Shown here: positions 52,012-61,482 of the stretch, piece after piece
Layout of the letters: each line of letters starts with the position of its first letter
Position numbering within the stretch: position 1 is the first letter of the stretch
Origin: CALBPI01 sp039027435
GTDB lineage: Bacteria; Pseudomonadota; Gammaproteobacteria; Steroidobacterales; Woeseiaceae
Direction: 5' to 3'
NCBI GenBank assembly: GCA_039027435.1
Contig: JBCCKF010000001.1
Location: 248,001 to 312,000, forward strand
Length of the DNA: 64,000 bases
Notes under the pieces: generated by a model
What the model was told of the DNA's origin: nothing
Databases searched by the model: none
What the model saw: only the letters and a program-made list of their open reading frames with translations
Position numbers and translations under genes: made by a program

Positions 52012-52796
52012 AGAATGACTGCGGCCAGCGCGAGACGGTAGACCATGAACCCGAGCATGCCGATGTGCGCGAGCACTTTCAGAAAAAAGGCGATTGTTGC
52101 GTAGGCAAACACCGCTGAAACCAAAGTGCCCAGAACAATTGCGGTCACATCAACCGGCACTTCCGAGCGTACAAGCTTGAGCGATTCCCAGCCGCCAGCG
52201 AGCACGATGACCGGTATCGACATCAGGAACGAAAACCGTGCCGCCGCATCTGCGGACAGTCCTCTCGCCATGCCCATCGTCATCGTGATGCCCGAGCGTG
52301 ACGTACCTGGCACTAACGCGAGGGCTTGCCCGGTGCCGATCACCAACGCATCGACCACACCGATGCGGTTAATGCTCCGCGAACCGGCCATCCAGCGCGA
52401 GGAAACCCATAACAGCACCCCGAACACCGCGGTCGTAGCCGCGATCAGTACCGGGCTGCGAAGGTAAGTTTCGATTGCATCTCGACCGAACAAACCGGCA
52501 AGACCGGCCGGAATGGTTGCCAACACAATCAACAGCGCGAGTCGAAAGTGTTCCTGGGTAGTCTGATCACCGCGCCCAAACACCAAAACCGCCCGTGTCA
52601 TGTGCGCAAGCTCCTGACGGAAATACGCGACAACCGCCAGTAGCGTACCGACGTGCACAGCCACGTCGAACGCAAGGCCCTGATCATCCCAACCGAACAG
52701 TGCCGGCACCAGAATCAGGTGGCCGCTGCTCGAGACTGGCAGGAACTCGGTCATGCCCTGCACGATGGCAAGAATGATGATCTCGACCAGAGTCAT
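51996..52796 (-). CDS. uppP: Undecaprenyl-diphosphatase
   Basis: A 266-residue polytopic inner-membrane enzyme (BacA) that recycles undecaprenyl pyrophosphate to the monophosphate for peptidoglycan and LPS synthesis. Catalytic motifs: GMTEFLPVSSSGHL near residue 15 and PGTSRSGITMTMG near residue 165. About eight hydrophobic helices. Its ATG overlaps the stop of the MidA-like gene (ATGA). The 3' end overlaps cca. Confidence 0.96.
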   Translation of the reverse strand: MTLVEIIILAIVQGMTEFLPVSSSGHLILVPALFGWDDQGLAFDVAVHVGTLLAVVAYFRQELAHMTRAVLVFGRGDQTTQEHFRLALLIVLATIPAGLAGLFGRDAIETYLRSPVLIAATTAVFGVLLWVSSRWMAGSRSINRIGVVDALVIGTGQALALVPGTSRSGITMTMGMARGLSADAAARFSFLMSIPVIVLAGGWESLKLVRSEVPVDVTAIVLGTLVSAVFAYATIAFFLKVLAHIGMLGFMVYRLALAAVILYVFA

Positions 52797-53974
52797 AGCA
52801 GCCGACCGTAGTCCCGACCCGAAAAGCCGCTTAATGACGCCGGCATGTCGCGCGAGAACCCGAGAAATTTGAAACGCTCACCCATCTCGCCGGGCAGTGT
52901 GAGTGTTTTGACGCCATTCGACAATGCAGCCTGGCGCGCGCCGTCGAGCTGCGCGAATCGCTCCGGCAGGCCACCCGCCAGCAGAAAGGCCGCTTGCGTT
53001 GTGAATCCGCAGTAGGCTAAACCCAGAGCATCGAGAGTCTCGGCAATGCGACTGAAGTCGACCCAAGCCGTGATGTCCTGAACGCCGGGCATAATGAATG
53101 GATCGGCATGTGCGTGATGTCGAAAAAAGCAGATCAGCGTGCCGTCCGTGCGCTCCGGAGAATAGTACTCCCGCCGCCCGTAGCCGTAATCGGAGATCAG
53201 CAACACACCTCGCTCCAGCGTCGCTGCCATGGTCTCGGCAACCGCAGGTGCGAGGTGATTCACTTCACTCGTGTAACCATCGGCAAGCGCGATGCCATGA
53301 TCCTCGGTGAGTGCGCGCACGCTCTGGCCAAGCTCAAACGGCGCCGCCGCCCAGACCGGACTCAGGTCACCTGCTCCCGATAGTGCGACGCGTTGCTGCA
53401 AGATCTCTCCATCCTCGTCGATGCGAAAGCGCTCGGTTGGAACCGCATCCAGCACTTCGTTGGCAATCACGACGCCGCGAACCGACAGCGCCTCCGGATC
53501 GGACACCCACACGACCTTGTCCGCTAACGCGCTGTCCAATTGGCTAATGCGCCCGCGTTGGCGTTCGCGCAAATCGGCGCTCACCTCGACAATGTAGTAG
53601 TGCTCCAGCAACTCTGGCTGTTCGAGTGCGGCCAGTAGCTCTGACGCCAGCGCACCACTGCCCGCTCCAAACTCGACGATGCTCCCGCCTTGAAGCACGC
53701 GCAGCGCCTGTTCGCACTGAGTGGCCAGAACATGGGCGAATAGCGGCGACGACTCCGGTGCGGTTGTGAAATCGCCTCCAGGTCCGAACTTCCTGCTGCC
53801 CGCGCTGTAGTAACCGAGGCCCGGTTCGTACAAAACGAACTGCATGTATTGCGCGAAGCTCAGACTGCCGCCCGCATCGTTAATCGCTTGCGCGATAGCT
53901 GCCTGAACGGTTCGCGAATGCTCCGCTGTCGCAGTGTCAGCTACCGGCAGACCGGTGCCTGCCGGAAGACTCAC
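52793..53974 (-). CDS. MidA/NDUFAF7-family SAM-dependent methyltransferase
   Basis: A 393-residue predicted protein arginine methyltransferase family member (PF02636). It has YMQFVLYEPGLGYYSAGSRK, then the SAM motif SIVEFGAGSGALASELL with YIVEVSADLRERQ, and VVIANEVLDAVPTERF. The eukaryotic homologue methylates a complex I subunit; the bacterial substrate is unknown. The GTG at 53974 lies 8 bases after the preceding stop and gives the family's usual N-terminus; longer starts would run inside the S41 gene. An NDUFA9-like gene is also in this neighbourhood. Confidence 0.88.
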   Translation of the reverse strand: MSLPAGTGLPVADTATAEHSRTVQAAIAQAINDAGGSLSFAQYMQFVLYEPGLGYYSAGSRKFGPGGDFTTAPESSPLFAHVLATQCEQALRVLQGGSIVEFGAGSGALASELLAALEQPELLEHYYIVEVSADLRERQRGRISQLDSALADKVVWVSDPEALSVRGVVIANEVLDAVPTERFRIDEDGEILQQRVALSGAGDLSPVWAAAPFELGQSVRALTEDHGIALADGYTSEVNHLAPAVAETMAATLERGVLLISDYGYGRREYYSPERTDGTLICFFRHHAHADPFIMPGVQDITAWVDFSRIAETLDALGLAYCGFTTQAAFLLAGGLPERFAQLDGARQAALSNGVKTLTLPGEMGERFKFLGFSRDMPASLSGFSGRDYGRLL

Positions 53975-53981
53975 GAGCGGT

Positions 53982-55346
53982 CTACCAGACGTAGGCTTCG
54001 CGCTGTGCGGTGGTCGAAGGCTCCGGCGGTGCGAACGGTGCGATAGGACCCTGCACCTCATTCACCGTCGTGGATACCGGGCAAGCGCCCGTCGACAACA
54101 GGGACAATGCCGCCGCCAATGAAGCTTCCTGCGGGTCACCGGTTGGCAACAGCAAGTCGTCTGCCGCATCACAATCGACAGGAATTCCGTTGAAGTAGCG
54201 GCCTTCGCCGAGGCTGTTCACCGTCTCAAACGCTGTCGGCCTCAAAATCTTCTCGCAGAAGATCGCACCAATCTGACCTACAGGCTTGCCGAAGGTCCGC
54301 GTCCCGACGAGGTCGACTTGTACGTGCGGCTCCATGCTGTTGATCACCAACTCGCTCGCCGACGCACTACCTCGAGTTGTGATGAACACAACACGCGACA
54401 GGTTGGCCGAGTTGGCTAACCGCTGGAAGAACTCGATCGAGTTACTTGCAACGTTGTTGTCGTTGAACCGAGTCTCGGAGAACACTTCTCCTTCCGCGAT
54501 CGCACCGCCGAGGTAGTCGCCCAGCAGGTCGGCAATGCTGACGAGACCGCCACCGTTATAGCGCAGGTCGATAATGACGTCGGTGATGCCGGCATTGTTG
54601 AACTGGTTGAACGCGTCCTCGAGCTCGACCGCAGCGGTGGAGATGAACGTCGTGAATTCGATGTAGCCGTAGGTCGCGCCATCGACGATGTAGGTTCTGA
54701 TCTGCGGGATAGGGTCGATGGTGATCACTTCCCGAGCCAGATCGACATCGTATTCAGATCCATCCAGCCGGCGCATTCTGAACGTGCGCATTACCCCGAC
54801 CTCCTGGGGCCCGAGCGCCGCACTGAAACCTTCAGCAGCATCGATCTCAGCGATCGAGCGGCCATTGATGGCCACGAATTGCTGGCCTCGAGACAGCGTA
54901 CCAAATGCCGCTGGGCTGCCCGCAATCACGCGTGAGATACGCAGCTCATTGTTGGTCAGACGCGTGGCAACGAATCCGTACCCCACCGTTTCGCCTTCGT
55001 TGAAGAACGCAGAGTCCGCGGCCGCAGAGTCAATAAAGCTGAACGCATCGGGTATCGGGTTGCCGGGATCTTCCGGCGTGACGTCGACATCACGCACCAG
55101 ACGTGCAAGCAACGCCTCAGGTGATGTGAAGTCGGCGATGTTCACCGTCGGTAGTTGGTCATCGTAGAGATAGACATCCTGCATCGTGCTCAGAACGAAC
55201 TGGTTCTGCCCGGCAACCGAGCAATCGGCCGTGCCACCGCCAACGTTGTTGCCGAAGGCCCCGCCGCCACCGCCACCGCCGCCACAGGCAACAACGCCGA
55301 GTGCAGAAATCAGGATGGTAAAAAGTCTCGCTGCTTGCCGTCTCAT
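53982..55346 (-). CDS. S41-family peptidase lipoprotein
   Basis: A 454-residue lipoprotein (lipobox VVAC near residue 21) with an unusual run of Gly after the Cys. A PDZ-like segment (VIAGSPAAFGTLSRGQQFVA) precedes the S41/C-terminal-processing-protease fold. The catalytic Ser is in TRGSASASELVINSM and Lys is in GTRTFGKPVGQ, with IIDLRYNGGG before it. It is of the S41 type with small N-terminal domain rather than canonical CtpA. The substrate is unknown. It precedes the MidA-like methyltransferase by 7 bases and is likely co-transcribed. Confidence 0.88.
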   Translation of the reverse strand: MRRQAARLFTILISALGVVACGGGGGGGGAFGNNVGGGTADCSVAGQNQFVLSTMQDVYLYDDQLPTVNIADFTSPEALLARLVRDVDVTPEDPGNPIPDAFSFIDSAAADSAFFNEGETVGYGFVATRLTNNELRISRVIAGSPAAFGTLSRGQQFVAINGRSIAEIDAAEGFSAALGPQEVGVMRTFRMRRLDGSEYDVDLAREVITIDPIPQIRTYIVDGATYGYIEFTTFISTAAVELEDAFNQFNNAGITDVIIDLRYNGGGLVSIADLLGDYLGGAIAEGEVFSETRFNDNNVASNSIEFFQRLANSANLSRVVFITTRGSASASELVINSMEPHVQVDLVGTRTFGKPVGQIGAIFCEKILRPTAFETVNSLGEGRYFNGIPVDCDAADDLLLPTGDPQEASLAAALSLLSTGACPVSTTVNEVQGPIAPFAPPEPSTTAQREAYVW

Positions 55347-55448
55347 CGGCCGCCCCTTTCCAAACGCAACTTCAAGAACAGAATAATACCGCGATTCAGG
55401 CCCGAAACGCGGCTCGACAGCGCCTTAACGCTTGATCTGTGATGCCAA

Positions 55449-55817
55449 TCACGCCCCTGACTGACGCCATATGGAGACAGCCACGGAATCCGCCGCCGCG
55501 ACCGCGCCCGGTTTGCGAACTTGCACACCAACGCCGTAGACACGCTCATCGCCAAGCACCAGGTCAGCAATACCCTCCGCCAACACTTCGATCAGTTTGG
55601 GCTTCGCTGCACGGACGTACTCACTAACCGACTCCGAAACCGCAGCGTAGTTCAGCGCATCATCCAAAGCGTCGGAAGCGGCCGCCGCTCGCGTATCGGT
55701 AGCCATCTCAAGATCGATGATCAACGTCTGCTCGATTTCACGTTCCCAAGTCCACACACCAATCACCGCGGCAACACGCAGACCGGTCACTTTCACAATA
55801 TCGAAGTCGGGGTTCAT
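55449..55817 (-). CDS. folB: Dihydroneopterin aldolase
   Basis: A 122-residue enzyme of folate synthesis converting 7,8-dihydroneopterin to 6-hydroxymethyl-dihydropterin and glycolaldehyde. Typical blocks are GVWTWEREIEQTLIIDLEM, DDALNYAAVSESVSEYV and IEVLAEGIADLVL, the Glu of the last being the substrate-binding residue. The C-terminal VQVRKPGAV carries the catalytic Lys. ATG overlaps the tsaD stop by four bases. Confidence 0.94.
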   Translation of the reverse strand: MNPDFDIVKVTGLRVAAVIGVWTWEREIEQTLIIDLEMATDTRAAAASDALDDALNYAAVSESVSEYVRAAKPKLIEVLAEGIADLVLGDERVYGVGVQVRKPGAVAAADSVAVSIWRQSGA

Positions 55818-56863
55818 GGCATCGGGGTTCCTATCGGCCAGCGCGGTGTCGCGCGGATCGTGTAGTCGCGGGTGGCAAGGTCGCTGCGCAGCGCACCCGC
55901 TAGCGCAATCATCGCGCCGTTGTCCGTACAGTATTGCATCGGCGGGTAGAACACCGTGGCATCGCGCGCCTCGCAGCGAGCGCGCAGAGTTTCACGCAGC
56001 CTGCGATTGGCACCCACACCGCCAGCAATCACCAACGTGCTTCGCCCAGTCTGATCCAAGGCTCGCAGGCATTTGCCCGCCAGCGTGTCGACCATCGCCG
56101 CCTGAAACGAAGCCGCAAGATCCGCCCGATCTTGTGCGGCCAGAGTATCGCCTGGACGCGGCGACGCATCGCGCGCGATGCCTTGTAAATCGCGGACGCA
56201 CATCAGTACCGCCGTCTTCAGGCCCGAGAAACTAAAGTCGATACCCGGTCGCGACATCATCGGGCGTGGCAGGGCGAAGCGAGTGTCGTCCCCTTCCTCT
56301 GCCAGCGCTGCGAGGGCCGGCCCTCCCGGATAGGGCAACCCGAGCAGCTTGGCCGTCTTGTCGAACGCCTCGCCCGCCGCGTCGTCGAGTGTATTGCCGA
56401 TCACTTCGTAGTCACCCAGTGCGCGAACATCAACAAGCATCGAGTGCCCGCCCGAGACGAGTAGCGCCACAAACGGAAAATCCGGCGCCTCGGTATCAAG
56501 CATCGGTGCTAACAAGTGCGCCTCCATGTGATGCACCGGCACCAACGGTTTGCCGAGCGCACGCGCGTAGCCTGCGGCGAAACTGGCTCCGACGAGCAGC
56601 GCGCCAATCAGACCTGGTCCCGCGGTGTAGGCAACCGCATCCAACGCCTCTGGCGACATGCCCGCCTCTTCCAACGTCGCTGCAACCATCGGGGCTAGCT
56701 TCGACAGGTGATCGCGCGATGCGAGCTCCGGCACCACGCCGCCGTACTCGGCGTGCCGAGCAATCTGACTGAACAACTGATGCGCGCGCAGGCCCGAGGT
56801 CGTGTCGTAGATCGCGACCCCGGTTTCGTCGCAACTGGTTTCTATGCCGAGAACATAGCTCAT
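55814..56863 (-). CDS. tsaD: tRNA N6-threonylcarbamoyladenosine synthase catalytic subunit TsaD
   Basis: Transfers the threonylcarbamoyl group to A37 of ANN-decoding tRNAs, working with TsaB and TsaE; 349 residues. GIETSCDETGVAIYD opens the ASKHA fold. The metal ligands are in VHHMEAHLL, and LVSGGHSMLVDV and GGVGANRRLRETL complete the nucleotide site. It is divergent from rpsU, as in most gammaproteobacteria, and forms an operon with folB. Confidence 0.97.
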   Translation of the reverse strand: MSYVLGIETSCDETGVAIYDTTSGLRAHQLFSQIARHAEYGGVVPELASRDHLSKLAPMVAATLEEAGMSPEALDAVAYTAGPGLIGALLVGASFAAGYARALGKPLVPVHHMEAHLLAPMLDTEAPDFPFVALLVSGGHSMLVDVRALGDYEVIGNTLDDAAGEAFDKTAKLLGLPYPGGPALAALAEEGDDTRFALPRPMMSRPGIDFSFSGLKTAVLMCVRDLQGIARDASPRPGDTLAAQDRADLAASFQAAMVDTLAGKCLRALDQTGRSTLVIAGGVGANRRLRETLRARCEARDATVFYPPMQYCTDNGAMIALAGALRSDLATRDYTIRATPRWPIGTPMP

Positions 56864-56878
56864 TCGCTTTCAAAGCCT

Positions 56879-56906
56879 TTGCAGTAACGGGAAAAACCTA
56901 TATTAT
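56879..56906 (+). promoter_or_regulatory. Probable promoter of rpsU
   Basis: TTGCAG (56879-56884), 16 bases, TATTAT (56901-56906). It lies about 100 bases before the rpsU ATG in the divergent tsaD-rpsU region. Two boxes with 4/6 and 5/6 consensus matches. Confidence 0.45.
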
Positions 56907-57003
56907 TGAGCGTCTTTGCCCGGCCAGATGGGTTCCGAACATTTTCGAGCACCTCTGGCGATACGTGGTTTTTACCAATTGAGTCAAAAGGATAGGCGAT
57001 TAC

Positions 57004-57219
57004 ATGCCCAGCGTGAAAGTCAGAGATAACGAATACTTCGATGCGGCCCTCCGCCGCTTCAAGCGCGCGTGCGAGAAAGCAGGTGTGCTCACCGAGCTGC
57101 GCCGCCGCGAGTATTACGAGAAGCCGACTCAGGAACGCAAGCGCAAGAAAGCTGCTGCTGTGAAGCGCCATGCGAAAAAGCTGCTCCGCGAAAACAACCG
57201 CCGGGTACGCCTGTACTGA
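57004..57219 (+). CDS. rpsU: 30S ribosomal protein S21
   Basis: A 71-residue, strongly basic ribosomal protein needed for normal initiation on structured mRNAs. The sequence is canonical from PSVKVRDNEYFDAALRRFKR through the C-terminal Arg-rich NNRRVRLY. AAAGGA stands 10 bases before the ATG. It is the first gene of the classical rpsU-dnaG-rpoD macromolecular synthesis cluster, here with yqeY inserted, and is followed by a terminator that would let it be expressed in excess of dnaG. Confidence 0.98.
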   Translation: MPSVKVRDNEYFDAALRRFKRACEKAGVLTELRRREYYEKPTQERKRKKAAAVKRHAKKLLRENNRRVRLY

Positions 57220-57260
57220 GCGAATCGCTCGCGATGTTTGAGCCAGTGGCTCGCACTTGA

Positions 57261-57288
57261 ACGGTCGCCACTGGCGGCCGTTTTTGTT
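57261..57288 (+). terminator. Terminator between rpsU and yqeY
   Basis: ACGGTCGCC (57261-57269) pairs with GGCGGCCGT (57273-57281) over nine positions (one G-U) with a 3-base loop, then TTTTTGTTT. It is the counterpart of the attenuating terminator long known between rpsU and dnaG in Escherichia coli. Confidence 0.88.
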
Positions 57289-57306
57289 TCCCCTAACGAG
57301 AACCTC

Positions 57307-57747
57307 ATGCTTAAAGACACCATCACCAACGATATGAAATCAGCGATGCGCGCTGGCGACAAAGACACCCTGGGCGTGATCCGCATGGCAATGGCGGCGA
57401 TCAAGCAAATTGAGGTGGATAGCCGCAAGACGCTGGATGATGCCGGCACGCTGGCCGTGATCGAGAAAATGGTGAAGCAACGCCGCGAGTCGATTACGCA
57501 GTACGAAAAAGGCGGACGCCCCGAGCTTGCCGCGGTGGAGCAGGCGGAAATCGATGTTCTGAAGCGCTACCTGCCCGAGCCGCTGTCCGAAGCGGAACTC
57601 GCCGCCCTGATTGACGATGCGATCGCGACCACGGGCGCCGAAAGCATGCGCGACATGGGCAAAGTGATCGGGCACATCAAGGCCGCCGCTGCGGGCCGCG
57701 CCGACATGGCAGCGGTGAGTGCTACGGTGAAAGCGCGCCTAGGCTGA
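57307..57747 (+). CDS. yqeY: GatB/YqeY domain protein
   Basis: A 146-residue helical protein of the YqeY family, resembling the C-terminal tail domain of the amidotransferase subunit GatB that contacts tRNA. Blocks are DMKSAMRAGDKDTLGVIRM, YEKGGRPELAAVEQAEIDVL and YLPEPLSEAEL. The exact role is unresolved, though the gene is usually beside rpsU and dnaG. ATG at 57307 preceded by a weak site; the 57238 extension overlaps the terminator. It ends one base before the dnaG start. Confidence 0.93.
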   Translation: MLKDTITNDMKSAMRAGDKDTLGVIRMAMAAIKQIEVDSRKTLDDAGTLAVIEKMVKQRRESITQYEKGGRPELAAVEQAEIDVLKRYLPEPLSEAELAALIDDAIATTGAESMRDMGKVIGHIKAAAAGRADMAAVSATVKARLG

Positions 57748-57748
57748 T

Positions 57749-59488
57749 ATGGCGGGGCGCATCCCGCAATCGTTCATCGACGATCTGGTCGCCCGGGCCG
57801 ATATCGTTGAGGTGTTGGGCTCTCGTCTGGAGCTGCGCAAGGCTGGTCGCGAGTACAAGGCGCTTTGCCCGTTCCACAACGAAACCACGCCCTCTTTCAC
57901 GGTGAGCCCCACCAAGGGGTTCTACCACTGCTTCGGCTGCGGGGCGCATGGCACTGCGCTTGGGTTCCTGATGGAGCACGATCACCTGAGTTTTGTCGAG
58001 GCTGTTGAAGAACTCGCCGGCATGATGTCCGTTGAGGTGCCCCGCGAGGCAGGCAATCCGCAGCGCGACAGTCGACTCGACCAACTGCATGCGCTGCTCG
58101 ATCGGGCTGCCACGATTTACACAACGGCGCTCAAATCCCACCAGCCGGCCATCGATTATTTAAAAGGCCGCGGCATCGATGGCAAGACTGCTGCCGATTT
58201 TAAAATCGGCTACGCGCCCGACGCCTGGGACACGCTACTTAAGAAGGTGGGCAGCAGTCCTGCCGACGTCGAATTGCTAATGGCCGCTGGGCTGATCATC
58301 GCGCGTGATTCCGGTGGTCACTACGACCGTTTCCGTGACCGATTGATGTTTCCGATCCGCGATACCCGAGGCAGGATCATCGGTTTTGGCGGGCGTGTGC
58401 TTGGCGATGGCGAACCCAAGTACCTGAACTCACCCGAAACCGCCCTGTTTCACAAAGGCCGCGAACTCTACGGGCTCTATGAGGCACGCAAAAAGCTGCG
58501 AGATATTCCGCGGCTGGTCGTGGTTGAGGGCTATATGGACGTCGTCGGGCTGGCCCGACACGGAGTGCACTTCGCGGTAGCCACTCTGGGCACCGCCACG
58601 ACCGCCGATCACATCGACCGTTTGTTCCGCCTGACCGATCAGGTTGTGTTCTCGTTCGACGGTGATCGTGCCGGACGCAAGGCTGCGTGGCGAGCGATGG
58701 AGAACGCACTCCCAAGACTGTCGGATGGTCGCGAGCTGCGCTTCGCATTCATGCCCGATGGCCATGATCCGGATTCGCTGGTGGCGGAGCACGGGGTTGC
58801 TGCCTTCGAACAAGCGTTGGACGGGGCGCTTCCCCTCTCGGACTTCCTCTTGCATGAGTTGTCTTCTCAAGTCGACGCGCAGAGCGCTGAGGGACGCGCG
58901 AAGATGGTCGAATCGGCGAAGCCGCTGATCGGCAAGATGCAGGCAGGCGTGTATCGCGAACTGATTATTGCAGCCCTGGCCGATGCGATCGGTCTGCCGG
59001 TTGCGAGGCTCGCCGGTATGCTCGGAGAAGCAGCGCCAGCGGTCGCGCAACGCGATACCCAGCGAACGCGGCGTATGAGTGGCACCCGCCAGAACGTCAT
59101 GCGACGTGCGATTACACTAATCCTGAATCAACCAGAAGCCGTTGGCGGGTTTGACCTTGGGCAGCTCGAAGACCTTGATCGTCCGGGCACGCCCCTCTTG
59201 AAAGCGCTGATCGAGACGATCCAGTCCACACCCAGCATTCTCCCGTCGGTCTTGTTGGAGCGCTTTAGGCCGCACCCTCACTACCGGCACCTGCAGTCGC
59301 TCGCCGCCGCGATGCCCGAGACCGACCAGGCGATTGATCTGAGTGCCGAGCTGTCCGGGTGCCTGGATCAGCTGAAGGAACTGGCGCGGAGCGACAGAGT
59401 CGAAATATTGAGAGCGAAAGCATCCGAGCAATCGCTAAGTACCTCAGAACGCGAGGAATTGACCCGCTTGCTCGGACAGCGCAAGTAG
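57749..59488 (+). CDS. dnaG: DNA primase
   Basis: Synthesises RNA primers at the replication fork; 579 residues. N-terminal CHC2 zinc domain (CPFHNETTPSF and FYHCFGCGAHGT). The core follows with FRDRLMFPIRD and GRVLGDGEPKYLNSPE. The TOPRIM part has VVVEGYMDVVGLARHG and VVFSFDGDRAGRKAA, the acidic metal ligands. A C-terminal DnaB-interaction domain of about 150 residues is weakly conserved as usual. It directly follows yqeY and precedes rpoD by 170 bases. Confidence 0.97.
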   Translation: MAGRIPQSFIDDLVARADIVEVLGSRLELRKAGREYKALCPFHNETTPSFTVSPTKGFYHCFGCGAHGTALGFLMEHDHLSFVEAVEELAGMMSVEVPREAGNPQRDSRLDQLHALLDRAATIYTTALKSHQPAIDYLKGRGIDGKTAADFKIGYAPDAWDTLLKKVGSSPADVELLMAAGLIIARDSGGHYDRFRDRLMFPIRDTRGRIIGFGGRVLGDGEPKYLNSPETALFHKGRELYGLYEARKKLRDIPRLVVVEGYMDVVGLARHGVHFAVATLGTATTADHIDRLFRLTDQVVFSFDGDRAGRKAAWRAMENALPRLSDGRELRFAFMPDGHDPDSLVAEHGVAAFEQALDGALPLSDFLLHELSSQVDAQSAEGRAKMVESAKPLIGKMQAGVYRELIIAALADAIGLPVARLAGMLGEAAPAVAQRDTQRTRRMSGTRQNVMRRAITLILNQPEAVGGFDLGQLEDLDRPGTPLLKALIETIQSTPSILPSVLLERFRPHPHYRHLQSLAAAMPETDQAIDLSAELSGCLDQLKELARSDRVEILRAKASEQSLSTSEREELTRLLGQRK

Positions 59489-59658
59489 ACATAAGGGCTT
59501 GAAAATCCGTTATTCGGGCCGACTATATGCTAGTATTACCGGCTGACCGGCGACAGGGCCCGAGCGATGAAACCTGATTGGTAGCACGCCCGGCTGGTCA
59601 CAACTCCCGGTATTTTGATTGCGTAAGGGCTTTGTTTGCCAGAGCCCGGTATGAACAG

Positions 59659-61482
59659 GTGGCCACCTTGAGCGAAAAACGCGCACTACCCAACGACCAA
59701 CAGTCACAACTCAAGTTATTGATCGCACGCGGAAAAGAGCAGGGTTACCTGACCTATTCCGAGGTTAACGATCACCTTCCGAGCGGCATCGTCGATCCGG
59801 AGCAGATCGAAGACATCGTAAACATGATCAATGACATGGGCATTACGGTGCACGAGAAAGCACCCGACGCCGAGTCACTGTTACTGTCGGATTCAGCCGT
59901 CTCCAATGACGACGAAGCATCCGAAGAAGCCGAAGAGGCGCTCGCGTCAGTCGACGCCGAATTTGGTCGCACCACTGACCCGGTGCGCATGTACATGCGT
60001 GAGATGGGTTCGGTCGAACTGCTGACGCGTGAGGGCGAGATCGAAATCGCCAAGCGCATCGAAGAAGGTTTGAACGACGTGAAGGCCGCACTCGGCGGCT
60101 TTCCACCGGCAATCGAGCAGGTGCTGAACACCTACACGGCGGTAAAAGCAGGCGATACGCGCATGCAAGACTTTGTCGTTGGTTTCATCGACCCGAATGA
60201 GCCGGATGAAATTCCAGCACCAGGCGCGCGCGCTTCGGATGATGACGATGACGAGCCAGCAGACACCGGCCCGGATCCGGAAGAAGTCGATCGACGTTTG
60301 AAAGCGGTCGGACGCTTGCACAAGCGCGTTCTCACCAACATCGAGAAGCACGGTGCTCCGGCGCAGGCCACTCGCAAGGTTCGACGCCAGCTCGTTGATG
60401 AGCTGATGGAACTCAAGATGTCGCCGAAGCTGTTCGACGCAATGGTGTCAGAGCTGCGCATGTCCATCCACGCGATTCGCACATCTGAGCGCAGCATCAT
60501 GAATCTGTGCGTGCGTCAGGCTGGAATGCCGCGCAAGGACTTCCTCTCGAGCTTCCCGAAAAACGAAACCAATCTCGAGTGGATCGACAAGCACATCCGC
60601 GCCAAGCGCAAGCACTCGTCAATCCTTTCACGCCTGAAGAACGACATCCTGCGCTCGCAGCGCAAGCTGGTCGCTATGGAAGAGCGCACTTCTCTGACCA
60701 TCGCGCAGATCAAAGAGATCAACCGTGCGATGTCGATCGGCGAGGCGAAAGCGCGTCGTGCGAAAAAAGAGATGGTCGAGGCGAACCTGCGTCTTGTGAT
60801 CTCGATCGCGAAGAAGTACACGAACCGTGGCCTGCAGTTCCTCGATTTGATCCAGGAAGGCAACATCGGCCTGATGAAGGCGGTCGACAAGTTCGAATAT
60901 CGTCGAGGCTACAAGTTCTCGACCTATGCGACGTGGTGGATTCGCCAGGCGATCACCCGCTCGATCGCCGATCAGGCGCGTACGATTCGTATTCCGGTGC
61001 ACATGATCGAAACGATCAACAAGCTGAACCGAATCTCCCGTCAGATGTTGCAGGAGATGGGTCGCGAGCCGTTACCGGAAGAGCTAGCTGAACGCATGGA
61101 AATGCCGGAAGACAAAGTTCGCAAGGTATTGAAGATCGCGAAAGAGCCTATCTCGATGGAAACACCGATTGGCGATGATGAAGATTCACATCTGGGTGAC
61201 TTCATCGAGGACACCACGGTGCACTCCCCGATCGACTCTGCGACCAGCGAAGGTCTGAAAGAGACCACGCACGGTGTACTCGCGGGTTTGACGCCGCGTG
61301 AAGCCAAGGTGCTGCGGATGCGGTTCGGTATCGACATGAACACCGATCACACGCTCGAGGAAGTCGGCAAACAGTTCGACGTCACTCGCGAGCGAATTCG
61401 TCAGATCGAAGCCAAGGCACTGCGCAAGCTGCGCCACCCCAGCCGCTCCGATCAGCTGCGAAGCTTCCTGCTGGAAGACTGA
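59659..61482 (+). CDS. rpoD: RNA polymerase primary sigma factor RpoD (sigma-70)
   Basis: Housekeeping sigma factor, 607 residues from a GTG at 59659 (a TTG at 59668 is also possible; both give the standard opening SQLKLLIARGKEQGYLTYSE). Region 1.1 is followed by region 1.2 (DPVRMYMREMGSVELLTREG) and a long acidic non-conserved region (DDDDDEPADTGPDPEE). Region 2 has EANLRLVISIAKKYTNRGLQ, FLDLIQEGNIGLMKAVDKFE and YKFSTYATWWIRQAITR. Region 4 ends with TLEEVGKQFDVTRERIRQIE. Frame extends upstream to 59578 but without family resemblance. Converges directly on yqcC. Confidence 0.97.
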   Translation: MATLSEKRALPNDQQSQLKLLIARGKEQGYLTYSEVNDHLPSGIVDPEQIEDIVNMINDMGITVHEKAPDAESLLLSDSAVSNDDEASEEAEEALASVDAEFGRTTDPVRMYMREMGSVELLTREGEIEIAKRIEEGLNDVKAALGGFPPAIEQVLNTYTAVKAGDTRMQDFVVGFIDPNEPDEIPAPGARASDDDDDEPADTGPDPEEVDRRLKAVGRLHKRVLTNIEKHGAPAQATRKVRRQLVDELMELKMSPKLFDAMVSELRMSIHAIRTSERSIMNLCVRQAGMPRKDFLSSFPKNETNLEWIDKHIRAKRKHSSILSRLKNDILRSQRKLVAMEERTSLTIAQIKEINRAMSIGEAKARRAKKEMVEANLRLVISIAKKYTNRGLQFLDLIQEGNIGLMKAVDKFEYRRGYKFSTYATWWIRQAITRSIADQARTIRIPVHMIETINKLNRISRQMLQEMGREPLPEELAERMEMPEDKVRKVLKIAKEPISMETPIGDDEDSHLGDFIEDTTVHSPIDSATSEGLKETTHGVLAGLTPREAKVLRMRFGIDMNTDHTLEEVGKQFDVTRERIRQIEAKALRKLRHPSRSDQLRSFLLED

